Below are positions 1 through 7,991 of a stretch of DNA of 64,000 nucleotides, piece by piece. The notes below the pieces were generated by a model that had not been told where the DNA came from, searched no databases, and saw nothing but the letters and a program-made list of their open reading frames with translations. The DNA is taken from positions 218,233-282,232 of the forward strand of contig NZ_FPKW01000005.1 of NCBI RefSeq assembly GCF_900114875.1, given 5' to 3'. This DNA comes from Chryseobacterium limigenitum. Lineage in GTDB: Bacteria; Bacteroidota; Bacteroidia; Flavobacteriales; Weeksellaceae. The position numbers were made by a program, and so were the translations under genes. Numbering within the stretch: the first letter of the stretch is position 1; every line of letters starts with the position of its first letter.

Positions 1-1027
1 CAGAATCTATTTTCCAACGGATTCCGTACTGCTTTCCGGATTGATACTGCTTTAAATTTTCAACTCGGAGCTGTTTTATCTTTTTATAATCTTTATCTAA
101 ATTCTCAAGGTTGACAAGCATATATTTGTATGTTGCATCCACCCTTTTGTCATAAGGTTTTAACATATGTGTTTCTGGAACGGTTCCTAAAGAATTAAAC
201 AAGGTGGTGTAGCCCGTAGAATATCTCGGTGAATCTTCAAATGATGCAAAACCAACCTCCGGAATATCACCATGAATATTGACGTAAGGTGTACTTTCGT
301 AACCCAATTTCTTTAAATCTTCAAGATTTTTAGCCTGATAATTATTGTAAAAATATTCTCCCAATACATTTCCCAAGCGTTCTTTGAAAGTAGAAATATA
401 AGTGAAAGTGTATTGATAATCTGCTCCGTTGCTCACATGGTTATCAATAAAAACATCAGGTTTCAGCCATTGATAAATTTCCTGAAAACTTCTGGCATTT
501 TTAGAATCTGCTTTGATGAAATCTCTATTTAAATCATAATTTCGGGCATTTCCGCGAAAACCATATTGTTCAGGACCGTTTTGATTAGCTCTGGAAAAAG
601 ACCCTCTGTTCAGCATTCCACTCACATTGTACGCTGAAATGGCAGCAATAACAAAATTTTGAGGAGTTTTGATTTTCTTTGTCGCCAAGTCTCGCATCAA
701 CATCATCGTTGCATCAATTCCGTCCGGTTCGCCAGGATGAATTCCGTTGTTGACGAATAATACCGCTTTTCCTTTTCTTAGTTTATTTAAATCTTTTTCA
801 GGAAAAGGGTTATAAACGGCAACGTAAATTGGTTTTCCGTTGTCATCTTCTCCTTTTTTAAGATATTGAATGTCATTAAAATTTTTAGCTAAATTTTGAT
901 AGTAGGAATTCATTTCGTCATAAGTAACGGTTTGATTTCCATCCGCTTTTTCAAAAGGAGTCTGAAAAGTATTTTGAGCTAAAAGTAATGTTGAATTTAG
1001 AAAAAATAAGAGATATTTCAGTTTCAT
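1..1027 (-). CDS. M14-family zinc carboxypeptidase, N-terminal part
   Basis: Secreted zinc metallopeptidase of the M14 carboxypeptidase family. The gene runs off the left edge, so only the first 342 residues are visible. The start is the ATG at 1027, which gives a signal peptide ending LLLAQ. The zinc site is readable: HPGE (His97, Glu100) in the segment NNGIHPGEPDG, an NRDF motif near 168-171, and a third ligand in FIDNH (His197). It probably trims peptides in the periplasm or outside the cell. It lies on the same strand as the downstream ADP-ribose genes but is separated from them by about 250 bp that hold two repeat elements, so it is probably not part of that cluster. Family assignment is firm; the substrate is unknown. 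Confidence 0.85.
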   Translation of the reverse strand, partial: MKLKYLLFFLNSTLLLAQNTFQTPFEKADGNQTVTYDEMNSYYQNLAKNFNDIQYLKKGEDDNGKPIYVAVYNPFPEKDLNKLRKGKAVLFVNNGIHPGEPDGIDATMMLMRDLATKKIKTPQNFVIAAISAYNVSGMLNRGSFSRANQNGPEQYGFRGNARNYDLNRDFIKADSKNARSFQEIYQWLKPDVFIDNHVSNGADYQYTFTYISTFKERLGNVLGEYFYNNYQAKNLEDLKKLGYESTPYVNIHGDIPEVGFASFEDSPRYSTGYTTLFNSLGTVPETHMLKPYDKRVDATYKYMLVNLENLDKDYKKIKQLRVENLKQYQSGKQYGIRWKIDS

Positions 1028-1087
1028 GGAAGTGATATTTCGAGTTCCAAAATTACTTAAAGTTTGTGAAACTGATTGTTTGTTTTT

Positions 1088-1161
1088 AACGCAATGGTCG
1101 CTAAGGTTTTATTTAAATGATTGTGAATATTTTTTCGTTTGCAAAGGCGTTTCATTCAGCA
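1088..1161. repeat. Dispersed intergenic repeat, copy 1
   Basis: Starts AACGCAATGGTCGCTAAGG and ends TTTCATTCAGCAAA. Related copies lie at 4448-4523 and 19914-20041. All are intergenic. This copy sits upstream of the M14 peptidase gene and next to a second, unrelated inverted-repeat element. Confidence 0.65.
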
Positions 1162-1182
1162 AAAAAATTTATACGAAAAGTT

Positions 1183-1260
1183 TGTCATTCTGACGAAGGA
1201 AGAATCTCACGCAATGATTTTAGAGATTCTTCACTACACTTTGTTCCTTTCAGAATGACA
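1183..1260. repeat. Short imperfect palindromic element (MITE/REP-like)
   Basis: The ends are perfect 11-bp inverted repeats (TGTCATTCTGA at 1183-1193 and its complement at 1250-1260). Inside them GAAGAATCTC (1199-1208) pairs with GAGATTCTTC (1223-1232). No coding capacity. It lies just downstream of the metallophosphoesterase stop codon, where it could act as a transcript end or be a small non-autonomous mobile element. Confidence 0.7.
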
Positions 1261-1275
1261 AAAAGCTGCTTAGTC

Positions 1276-2004
1276 TCAGTTTCGTCCTTTTTCATTTGGA
1301 TACAAGGATGGAAGCGGATCGCTTTGCCAGAATTCTTTGGTATCTACATCCATGATCGATAGGGCTCCGGTGAAAGCAGCACCCGTATCGAGATTCCAGA
1401 TATTGGCTTTGTGGACGGGAGTTCTCATTCCTAAATCTAAAGTTGGTGTATGTCCTATAAATATTTCATCGTACAGAAGAAATCTTTTAGGATATAAATT
1501 GGATTTTTTCGACAACTTTTTATCCATGGCTACAGCGGTTTCCCACAAGGTTCTGTCCCAGCGGTAATTGCTGGAATGGACTTCCCTTTCAGGCCCGTGC
1601 ATAGAAGAATAACCGGCATGAATAAACAGGCGGTTTTCTTCGTCAACATAATAATTTTTCATTCTCCGGAAAAATTCTAAATGCTTGTCCAGATCTTCCA
1701 AAGAGTAATCGGCATAACTTTCAACCGTCCTTTTTCCTCCGTTAGATAGCCAAACATCCGGCGCATTATCTAAAGAAATCCAGTCTTCAGTCCATGCATC
1801 ATGATTTCCTTTGATGAAAATACATTCCTGTTTTTGGGAAAGTTCTATTAAAAACTGGATGATTTGGGAAGATTCGCTCCAACCGTCGACATAATCTCCG
1901 AGGAAAATTAATTTATCATTTTGAGTAACATCGGCTCTTTCAAAAACCTGTTGTAAAGCTTTGAATCCGCCATGAATGTCACCGATTGCTAATGTTCTTT
2001 TCAT
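1276..2004 (-). CDS. Metallophosphoesterase (Ser/Thr phosphatase-like)
   Basis: Calcineurin-like phosphoesterase of 242 residues. The diagnostic metal-binding blocks are present in order: GDIHGG near the N terminus, GDYVDG about 30 residues later, GNHD, and later a histidine in GHTP. The ATG at 2004 is chosen because it gives MKRTLAIGDIHGG and leaves 8 bp after the stop of the upstream zinc-ribbon gene; an upstream start at 2034 would overlap that gene. Relatives include PrpE/ApaH-type enzymes acting on phosphoproteins or dinucleoside polyphosphates. It is the last gene of the ADP-ribose cluster. A role in removing phosphates made by the KptA/macro route is possible but is inference. Confidence 0.85.
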   Translation of the reverse strand: MKRTLAIGDIHGGFKALQQVFERADVTQNDKLIFLGDYVDGWSESSQIIQFLIELSQKQECIFIKGNHDAWTEDWISLDNAPDVWLSNGGKRTVESYADYSLEDLDKHLEFFRRMKNYYVDEENRLFIHAGYSSMHGPEREVHSSNYRWDRTLWETAVAMDKKLSKKSNLYPKRFLLYDEIFIGHTPTLDLGMRTPVHKANIWNLDTGAAFTGALSIMDVDTKEFWQSDPLPSLYPNEKGRN

Positions 2005-2012
2005 TTCTTTTC

Positions 2013-2222
2013 TTATTTGGTTGAGACAAGCCACTTTCCATTGTTATCACTTGGCATACCAATTTTCATGAGAAGCAATTCCCCGCAGTTTGGGCATACC
2101 TTTTTATAATGATACACTCTATACGTTTTTCCTTCGTGAGTGATAGTCAACTTAATGTGTATATCATTTCTGGAAAACTCAAATGAATTTTTACAATTAG
2201 GACAATTATCAATATTCGTCAT
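2013..2222 (-). CDS. Small zinc-ribbon protein
   Basis: A 69-residue protein with two CxxC knuckles (CPNC near residues 6-9 and CPNCG near 42-46), the usual layout of a zinc ribbon. The start at 2222 is supported by an ATGA overlap with the stop of kptA (2219-2222), which indicates translational coupling. The middle segment is beta-rich and has no catalytic motif. It may be a nucleic-acid or protein-binding accessory to KptA or the phosphoesterase. I do not recognise a named family. Confidence 0.75.
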   Translation of the reverse strand: MTNIDNCPNCKNSFEFSRNDIHIKLTITHEGKTYRVYHYKKVCPNCGELLLMKIGMPSDNNGKWLVSTK

Positions 2223-2761
2223 CTTGAAAGATATTTTGCATCTACAAAATCCGTCAGCCAAACTTCATTATCCGAAAGATAAAATTCGATTCCTCTTTCA
2301 AACATTTCTCCTGTTCTAATGGTTAGAATAATGGGTTTTCCGTGACGCATTCCGACTTTGGTTGCTGTTTCTTTGTCTTGACTTAAATGGACATATTGTC
2401 GACTTCTTTTTTCAATCCCTTTTTCTAAAATCGATTCGATATTACTTTGAGCCGTTCCGTGATAGAGAAATTCCGGCGGTTGTTGCGGCTTCAATGCCAA
2501 ATCAATACCAATCGAATGCCCTTGATTTGCTCTGATTCTGGTTTTATCTTCATTAAAAATAAAACGTTTTTTATCATTGGTCTGCACAATTTCATCAAGC
2601 TCTTCAAAGGTAAAACCCTGAGAATCGTTTGCCGATTTTGTGATTAATTCGTCAACATTTGCCCATCCGTTTTCATCTAAATTCAAATTGATGAGTTCGG
2701 GATGATGCCTGAGAACGTAGCTCAGGAATTTGCTTGTTTTTTTCTTTTGTTGTTCGTTCAT
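2219..2761 (-). CDS. kptA: RNA 2'-phosphotransferase KptA/Tpt1
   Basis: Transfers an internal RNA 2'-phosphate to NAD+, releasing nicotinamide and ADP-ribose 1'',2''-cyclic phosphate. At 180 residues it has the usual family length. Visible motifs are LSYVLRHHPE (Arg18-His19 region), YHGT followed by IESILEKGI near 100-117, and QYVHLS, which build the NAD-binding ART-like fold. It overlaps the ADP-ribosylglycohydrolase gene upstream and the zinc-ribbon gene downstream, each by ATGA. Bacteria lack the yeast tRNA-splicing pathway, so its natural substrate is unclear. Here it sits among macro-domain enzymes able to process its ADP-ribose phosphate product. Confidence 0.93.
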   Translation of the reverse strand: MNEQQKKKTSKFLSYVLRHHPELINLNLDENGWANVDELITKSANDSQGFTFEELDEIVQTNDKKRFIFNEDKTRIRANQGHSIGIDLALKPQQPPEFLYHGTAQSNIESILEKGIEKRSRQYVHLSQDKETATKVGMRHGKPIILTIRTGEMFERGIEFYLSDNEVWLTDFVDAKYLSR

Positions 2762-3738
2762 GGTTTGTGTTTTAATTTCATTAATTGAGTTTCTAATTTA
2801 CTACATAAGTTTTCAATATCCTCTTTCCTCACCAACTCAGAAACCCATTCTTCGGGAATGTTTTCAAAACCATAATAGATTCCTGCAATTCCACCTGTGA
2901 TGGCTCCGGTTGTGTCTGTATCTTCTCCTAAATTGACTGCTTTCAACACAGCTTCGGAATAACTTTCTGAGTTTAGAAAGCACCATAATGAAGCTTCTAA
3001 ACTGTGAAGAACGTAGCCTGAAGAACTTATTTCTTCTTCCTGCAAAGTATGTAAAGGAGCCAAATCATATTCGCCGACTTTTAATTCTAAAATTCGGTGG
3101 AATCTATCCATTTCATCTTGAGAACAAACAGGATTATAATCCAAAAAGTTTCTGACTGTTTCCTGCATGGCTTCATAGGCTTCCCATTTATTTTTTCCTT
3201 TCAGAATTTCTAAAGCCAATTCTAAATAAATGAAACAAGCCAAAGCAGACCGAATATGTCCATGTGTAATAGAAGAAACATCTTTGGTAATATCAAAACG
3301 TTTTTCAATTGAAAAATCTTTAATATAAAATAATAACGGTAAAATTCTCATTAAAGAACCGTTTCCGTTATCAAATTCACTTGTACCGCCACATAAAGTT
3401 GGAGAAACTCCCTTACCAATTCTATGAATGGCTTGCGAAGTTGCTATTCCAATATCGAAAACTCTTCCATGAGGTGTCCAAATTTCGGCATTATACCATT
3501 GTAAAAACTTCAAAGCTATATCTTCTAAAATATATCCTTGACAAAGGCTTTCTGCCAGACATAAAGCTAAAGAACTATCGTCACTCCATGTTCCTAAAGG
3601 TTGACGATGCGTTCCTAAAGCTCTCATTTTTGTAACAGGAGAACGTTTCAATTGTTCACGGCTTCTAAATTCCACCGGAACGCCCAAAGCATCGCCAATA
3701 CAAACTCCGAAAATTCCGGCTTTAACAATATTTTCCAT
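2758..3738 (-). CDS. ADP-ribosylglycohydrolase (DraG family)
   Basis: Dinuclear-magnesium hydrolase that removes ADP-ribose from modified proteins or small molecules. The 326 residues show the family signatures: GVCIGDALGVPVEF at the N terminus, TWSDDSS (residues 50-56) carrying metal ligands, and GEDTDTTGAITGGIAG near 270-285 with the C-terminal aspartate ligands. It overlaps kptA by ATGA and the sirtuin gene by TAATG, so the three are almost certainly co-translated. The target (arginine-, serine- or nucleic-acid-linked ADP-ribose) cannot be read from the sequence. Confidence 0.93.
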   Translation of the reverse strand: MENIVKAGIFGVCIGDALGVPVEFRSREQLKRSPVTKMRALGTHRQPLGTWSDDSSLALCLAESLCQGYILEDIALKFLQWYNAEIWTPHGRVFDIGIATSQAIHRIGKGVSPTLCGGTSEFDNGNGSLMRILPLLFYIKDFSIEKRFDITKDVSSITHGHIRSALACFIYLELALEILKGKNKWEAYEAMQETVRNFLDYNPVCSQDEMDRFHRILELKVGEYDLAPLHTLQEEEISSSGYVLHSLEASLWCFLNSESYSEAVLKAVNLGEDTDTTGAITGGIAGIYYGFENIPEEWVSELVRKEDIENLCSKLETQLMKLKHKP

Positions 3739-4424
3739 TAGGCTAAATTTACAAGCTTATCAAATAACAATTTCATTCCCTTTGTTGCGGTTTCTTTCAT
3801 AACAACGGCTCTTTGTCCGTATCCGAAGCCTGTTTCATTGGGATTTATGACAATTAACAGACAATCATCTTTGATGTCGTGAAGCAATCCTGCCGCAGGA
3901 TACACCTGTAAAGAGGTTCCAATTACTAAGAAAATATCTGCTTCTTTTGCTTTTTTCGTCGCTTCTTTCATCAAAGGAACATCTTCCCCGAACCAAACTA
4001 TGAAAGGTCGTAATTGTGCTCCGTCTTCTGCTTTATCTCCGATCTTGATATCTTCTTTTTGTTCGTAAATCAAACTTTTATTATTGCATGAGCAAGACTT
4101 TAATAATTCTCCGTGAATATGAAGAATATTTGTTGATCCCGCTCTTTCGTGAAGATCGTCGATATTTTGAGTGATGATTTGAACTTCGAAATGTTTTTCT
4201 AATTCTGCAATGAGTTTGTGTGCGTCATTCGGTTCAACTTCATGGATCTGGCGACGTCTCTGGTTGTAGAATTCCAGAACTAATTCTCTGTCTTTTCTCC
4301 ATCCTTCCGGACTTGCTACATCTGTTATACTATGATTTTCCCAAAGACCATCTCCGTCTCTGAATGTTTTTATTCCGCTTTCGGCGCTGATTCCGGCGCC
4401 GCTTAATATGGTTAGTTTTTTCAT
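3738..4424 (-). CDS. cobB: NAD-dependent deacylase, class III sirtuin
   Basis: Sir2-family enzyme that uses NAD+ to remove acyl groups from lysine, producing O-acyl-ADP-ribose. With the start at 4424 (MKKLTILSGAGIS) it is 228 residues long. Visible are the GAGIS NAD motif (9-13), TQNID (85-89) and the catalytic histidine in HIHGE (His104). FYNQRR carries Tyr53 and Arg56, the pair that marks CobB/SIRT5-type enzymes accepting succinyl or malonyl groups. The zinc module is reduced: only CSC at 111-113 is seen instead of two CxxC pairs. TAATG overlap links it to the DraG gene, and the next gene upstream encodes a macro protein of the kind that deacetylates O-acetyl-ADP-ribose. Confidence 0.92.
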   Translation of the reverse strand: MKKLTILSGAGISAESGIKTFRDGDGLWENHSITDVASPEGWRKDRELVLEFYNQRRRQIHEVEPNDAHKLIAELEKHFEVQIITQNIDDLHERAGSTNILHIHGELLKSCSCNNKSLIYEQKEDIKIGDKAEDGAQLRPFIVWFGEDVPLMKEATKKAKEADIFLVIGTSLQVYPAAGLLHDIKDDCLLIVINPNETGFGYGQRAVVMKETATKGMKLLFDKLVNLA

Positions 4425-4447
4425 TTGTTTTTCTGTTTTTATTTTTA

Positions 4448-4523
4448 AACGCAAAGTTGCAAAGATTTTATTTAAAATCATTCTGCATATTTTCGCAAAA
4501 GCGTTTCACTCAGCAAATGAGCA
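4448..4523. repeat. Dispersed intergenic repeat, copy 2
   Basis: Starts AAACGCAAAGTTGCAAAG and ends GTTTCACTCAGCAAATGAGC. Related to 1088-1161 and 19914-20041. It fills nearly all of the 104-bp gap between the sirtuin gene and the macro-domain gene, and so interrupts an otherwise tightly packed operon. Confidence 0.65.
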
Positions 4524-4528
4524 TTAAT

Positions 4529-5038
4529 TTATTCTTTTAATAATTTTTTATAGATTTCTTCATTTTCATCTCCAAAACAGACGAAAATTATTTTTTCAAT
4601 ATTGTCTGACTGAAATTTTTTCACCTCATCAACAGCAATTTTCGCTGCCAATTCTTTTGGAAAGCCATAAACTCCTGTGCTGATTCCCGGAAAAGAAATC
4701 GTTTTCACATCTAAACTTTCAGCCAGTTTTAAAGAATTTTTATAACAATTCGCCAACAATTCTGAGCTTTCTTTTTCATTATCATTCCAAACCGGACCTA
4801 CTGTGTGAATAACATATTTTGCGGGAAGATTTCCGGCCGTCGTTACAACCGCTTCTCCCGTTTTACATTTTCCTTGTCTATTTCTTATCTTTCTGCATTC
4901 TTCCAAAATCGCATCTCCACCTGCACGGTGAATTGCTCCGTCAACTCCACCTCCACCCAATAAAGATGAGTTGGCTGCGTTGACGATGCCATCTACTTTG
5001 ATTCTTGTGATGTCACCTAATGTTACTTCAATTTTCAT
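4529..5038 (-). CDS. Macro-domain O-acetyl-ADP-ribose deacetylase (MacroD/YmdB type)
   Basis: Single macro domain of 169 residues that binds ADP-ribose and, in this subfamily, hydrolyses O-acetyl-ADP-ribose and mono-ADP-ribosyl esters. The signature [18 protein letters not shown] spans 20-37, with the active-site Asn and Asp, and the phosphate loop [12 protein letters not shown] is at 118-129. It stands next to the sirtuin whose by-product it would consume. The gap to the PARG gene is 12 bp. Confident family call. Confidence 0.93.
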   Translation of the reverse strand: MKIEVTLGDITRIKVDGIVNAANSSLLGGGGVDGAIHRAGGDAILEECRKIRNRQGKCKTGEAVVTTAGNLPAKYVIHTVGPVWNDNEKESSELLANCYKNSLKLAESLDVKTISFPGISTGVYGFPKELAAKIAVDEVKKFQSDNIEKIIFVCFGDENEEIYKKLLKE

Positions 5039-5050
5039 GGTATTTAGTTT

Positions 5051-5872
5051 TTAATGGTTTAATATTTCTTTAAACGGCTTTATCATTTCTTCTTTCTTGG
5101 TCAAAACTGCAAAAACCACCCTTTTAAATTTATTTTTATACTTTCCTTGAAGGTATTTTTTAAATAAATCTGCAATTTCTTTCGGATCATTTCTAAAAAC
5201 TCCACATCCCCAAGCTCCTAAAATCAATGTTTCGTTTCCTTGATGTAAAGCTAAGGCCAGCATTTTATCCATTCTCACATCCATTGCTCCGAAAATTTCA
5301 TCCGCTCTTCCAGGTTCCTGTCGCTTTACAACACCTGCGTTTACAGCGGGAGAAGTAATAAAATTACACAAAACAGGTTTTGGTAATAATTCTCCTTTAT
5401 CTTTTCTGAAAACCGGAACTTTCGGACTATAAATCATCATATCTGTGTAAAAACACGATTCCATTGCACGGTGAACCGTGTAATAATCCCAAGCCTGAAG
5501 CTGAGTTTCATACAATGCAGAAGTTCGTGCCAGGCTTTCTTCCTGAGCTTCTGCTCCGTTGATAAAACCTCCTCCCGGATTTTTTGCAGAGGCAAAATTC
5601 AGGCACATGATTTTCTGCTGATCTTCTTCTTCCGCTAATTGTAAAATTGCTTTTAAAGAACTGCAGTTCCAAGCTTCAAATGTTGTTTCAAAATCAGTTT
5701 TCAAAAATTCACTTTTTGTGAGTTCTGAAAGTTCTTCTGATGAAAACAAAATGGTTCCTTTTGTAGAAATTTCCAGTTCGTTTTCTATATTTATTTTTTC
5801 GTTGTGTTCGTTTATATAATATTTCTTGGCCAAGATGTCTAGTGTATCTTTTGCCATTCCTTTATTTGTCAT
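5051..5872 (-). CDS. Bacterial-type poly(ADP-ribose) glycohydrolase (TIGR02452 family)
   Basis: A 273-residue PARG-fold (macro-derived) protein. The diagnostic catalytic loop is present: NPGGGF (GGG at 100-102) followed by AEAQEES (QEE at 110-112), whose glutamates are catalytic in bacterial PARG. A further conserved block is LILGAWGCGVFRNDP near 220-235. It would release ADP-ribose from ADP-ribose polymers or chain ends. The start at 5872 is 2 bp after the upstream stop; an in-frame ATG five codons later is an alternative. Having a PARG without an evident PARP nearby is notable. Confidence 0.88.
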   Translation of the reverse strand: MTNKGMAKDTLDILAKKYYINEHNEKINIENELEISTKGTILFSSEELSELTKSEFLKTDFETTFEAWNCSSLKAILQLAEEEDQQKIMCLNFASAKNPGGGFINGAEAQEESLARTSALYETQLQAWDYYTVHRAMESCFYTDMMIYSPKVPVFRKDKGELLPKPVLCNFITSPAVNAGVVKRQEPGRADEIFGAMDVRMDKMLALALHQGNETLILGAWGCGVFRNDPKEIADLFKKYLQGKYKNKFKRVVFAVLTKKEEMIKPFKEILNH

Positions 5873-5874
5873 GC

Positions 5875-6279
5875 TTATTTTTTTTTAATATTTAAAATTT
5901 CAGCATTTGTAGAATCTTTAAAATCATTTCCTACAAACACTTTTATTACTTGAATATTTCCAACAATCGCCTGATTAAAGATTTCTAATTCTTCCGACGG
6001 AACCCACAATTCATTATGATTTCTGGCTCCGACATTTTGTGCAGGATATTTATTTACAACTTTTTCCAACACTTCAAATTTTGTTACAAAACCGAGATAG
6101 TTTCCTGCTTCATCCCTCGTATTCCATTTTTCTGCAATTTCTGATGCATAATCTTCATCTAAAACAGGATAGAAAATCGGCTGCCAATCTAATCTTGGAG
6201 GAAATCTTTTGAAATTGCTTTCTAGAATTAAAATCATTTCCTTTTCTCCGACTGGTCTGTAAAGTGTTGTTGTTTTCAT
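5875..6279 (-). CDS. 'ADP-ribosylation/crystallin J1'-type small protein
   Basis: A 134-residue soluble protein opening MKTTTLYRPVGEKE, followed by FPPRL, QPIFYPVL and a C-terminal half with NHNELWVPSEEL and a beta-rich end. This matches my recollection of a conserved bacterial family usually labelled ADP-ribosylation/crystallin J1 and often found beside ADP-ribosylglycohydrolases. Its activity is not established. The conserved Arg8, aromatic and histidine positions hint at nucleotide binding, but that is inference. It lies between the PARG and TARG1-like macro genes with 2- and 10-bp gaps, so it is part of the operon. Confidence 0.7.
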   Translation of the reverse strand: MKTTTLYRPVGEKEMILILESNFKRFPPRLDWQPIFYPVLDEDYASEIAEKWNTRDEAGNYLGFVTKFEVLEKVVNKYPAQNVGARNHNELWVPSEELEIFNQAIVGNIQVIKVFVGNDFKDSTNAEILNIKKK

Positions 6280-6289
6280 TATTCAAGTT

Positions 6290-6763
6290 TTATTCAAAAT
6301 CGTAAACATATACTTCCACATCATTTTCCAACAATGTTCTTTCAATAATCGGTTCAATTTCTTCCCAATTTCCTCCTGCTAAACCGCAACCAATTCTTGG
6401 CATATGTATACTTGCATTTAATTTTAAGGCTTGATCAATTAGTTTACTTAAACATTTTTCTACAGCTTCATATCTAATTGGAGGAATTCCTTTTGAATTG
6501 GTAATTGTTTTATGTTGACCAATCATATTGCAAACCAAAATATCTTTTTCAACTTGAACTATTTGAATTTCACCAAGATTAAAATTTTCTCCACTTTGAA
6601 ACCATTTTCTATATTCATTCTCTGGGTTCTTCCATTTTTTAGAAATTGCCATTACAAAACCTTTTCCCCAACCTCCAATATCATTGCAGATATGTGTGAT
6701 GATTTTATTTTCTTTTGTCTGAGGGCTTGTAGCATCTCCCTTTAAATAATTGATAGTTTTCAT
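6290..6763 (-). CDS. Macro-domain protein, TARG1/Poa1/ALC1-like
   Basis: A 157-residue macro domain of the subfamily that includes human TARG1, the DarG macro domain and yeast Poa1 (ADP-ribose 1''-phosphate phosphatase). Motifs are THICNDIGGWGKGF (23-36) and MPRIGCGLAGGNWEEI (121-136). The aspartate found after GCGL in TARG1 is replaced by alanine (GCGLAGG), so the chemistry may differ. Plausible jobs are dephosphorylating the ADP-ribose phosphate derived from the KptA product or removing ADP-ribose from nucleic acid. It is the first gene of the 6763-to-1276 run. The 154 bp upstream hold a GGGCTAAAGCCC repeat and no obvious TAnnTTTG promoter. Confidence 0.85.
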   Translation of the reverse strand: MKTINYLKGDATSPQTKENKIITHICNDIGGWGKGFVMAISKKWKNPENEYRKWFQSGENFNLGEIQIVQVEKDILVCNMIGQHKTITNSKGIPPIRYEAVEKCLSKLIDQALKLNASIHMPRIGCGLAGGNWEEIEPIIERTLLENDVEVYVYDFE

Positions 6764-6808
6764 GGTTACTAATGTGTTTTTTTTTTATGATCTTCTTCTT
6801 TTACATTT

Positions 6809-6868
6809 TGGCTAAAGCCGTTGAAATTTATTCATTATAAAAATGGGCTAAAGCCCATTCCTATTGAT
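6809..6868. repeat. GGGCTAAAGCCC dispersed repeat, copy 1
   Basis: Contains TTTGGCTAAAGCC, then the palindrome ATGGGCTAAAGCCCAT (6843-6858), ending TTCCTATTGAT. The second copy at 10562-10624 has the same layout, with ACGGGC/GCCCGT in place of ATGGGC/GCCCAT, a compensating pair change. Confidence 0.7.
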
Positions 6869-6917
6869 TTAATGATATGTAAATTTATTTCCTTTTAAAA
6901 TTAATCAATATTTTTCA

Positions 6918-7988
6918 TCAATTAATTCTTTTAAAACCCTTTGAATACGGAGAATAAGATCCGTAAACAGCATCAAATTTCACATTGAGATTTTCAATTT
7001 TAAATTCCTCATCAATTTGATCCAGACAAGTCACAACCAGATTTCTCTTGTTGGCAAAAACATAAGCTTCGTCCAATTTTAAGGCATAATTTAATAAGTT
7101 ATCATCTAAATTACCAAAGCGAAGATCCTTTTGATATTCATTGAAAATGCAGGTTTCCTCTTCATTATTTTTTAATGTTAACTCCTTTTCATTGCTCATC
7201 CAGCCGCTTCCGTGACGTGTTGAATAACATCTTGTTACATAAAACATTTCTATATTTTCAATCTTCAACAATTTACAAACTTCATACGCATTTTTTGAAG
7301 TGGTATTGGCAAATGTTACGTTGGGGAAAACGCCATGATCCATATCTAATAAAATTCCCTGACTACCTTCAAAAATAAGATTGTTAAATGAATTCAGATA
7401 AGAATAGCCTTCAATTTTCCAATCAATTCTATCGATAGCTTCTAAAAAATCCTGTAAAGCATTTTGGATTTCCTCTCCTTCTTCAAAACCATAATAATTG
7501 GCAATTCCTTTTAATTTTTCAATCAACATTGATCTTGGAGCAATCAAATCAACGGCAAATAACTTAAACGGAGTTTCATTCCTCTTCATGGTCGCTCCAA
7601 CACCTTTTCCGCAGGTTCCGTGTTCTAAGTTTTTGATATTTTTTCTGTTACTCAAAACGTCAAAAGGTGTTGTTATTTTTGCCAACGGGTGAATATGCAA
7701 GTCAAGATTCCCATTTTTCTTTTTTAATTCTTCGCTTTCATTGAATAAAAAAGTCGGATGAATCGTACAATGTTCGGTAAAATATGACGGCAAACCACGC
7801 AACGCTCCACTGGCAAAACTTGAATGAATATGCTTTTTATCATCAATCATCACGGTGTGCGCCGCCTGTTGTCCGCCGGAAAACCTAATAACCACAGACT
7901 CAGGATTCTGCTGAGCAAGAAAATCTGTAGTGATTCCTTTTCCTTCATCACCAAAACCTAAGCCTATAATTATTTGTGCCGTTTTCAT
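6918..7988 (-). CDS. Short adenylosuccinate-synthetase-like (PurA family) enzyme
   Basis: A PurA-fold GTP-dependent ligase-like protein of 356 residues, about 70 shorter than housekeeping PurA. Conserved features are GFGDEGKG (12-18, including the catalytic Asp14), HGTCGKGVGAT (123-133) and FEGSQGILLDMDHG (206-219). The family GGHNAGH block reads GGQQAAH (38-44), keeping only the second histidine, and the arginine-rich loop before GW is altered to RCYSTRHGSGW. These changes suggest a different substrate from IMP plus aspartate, or a changed role. It is the third gene of a coiled-coil/vWA/PurA-like operon inside the ADP-ribose cluster (3-bp gap to vWA). It should not be taken as the purine-pathway purA without testing. 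Confidence 0.82.
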   Translation of the reverse strand: MKTAQIIIGLGFGDEGKGITTDFLAQQNPESVVIRFSGGQQAAHTVMIDDKKHIHSSFASGALRGLPSYFTEHCTIHPTFLFNESEELKKKNGNLDLHIHPLAKITTPFDVLSNRKNIKNLEHGTCGKGVGATMKRNETPFKLFAVDLIAPRSMLIEKLKGIANYYGFEEGEEIQNALQDFLEAIDRIDWKIEGYSYLNSFNNLIFEGSQGILLDMDHGVFPNVTFANTTSKNAYEVCKLLKIENIEMFYVTRCYSTRHGSGWMSNEKELTLKNNEEETCIFNEYQKDLRFGNLDDNLLNYALKLDEAYVFANKRNLVVTCLDQIDEEFKIENLNVKFDAVYGSYSPYSKGFKRIN

Positions 7989-7991
7989 TTT

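Noticed and set aside
1117..1362. 81-codon plus-strand frame next to the metallophosphoesterase gene
   Set aside because: It runs through the palindromic element and into the opposite gene's coding sequence; the protein has no coherent composition.
6918..7988. Reading the PurA-like enzyme as phage-type PurZ (2-aminoadenine synthesis)
   Set aside because: It keeps the catalytic aspartate in GDEGKG and no other Z-DNA genes are nearby; length alone is not enough.
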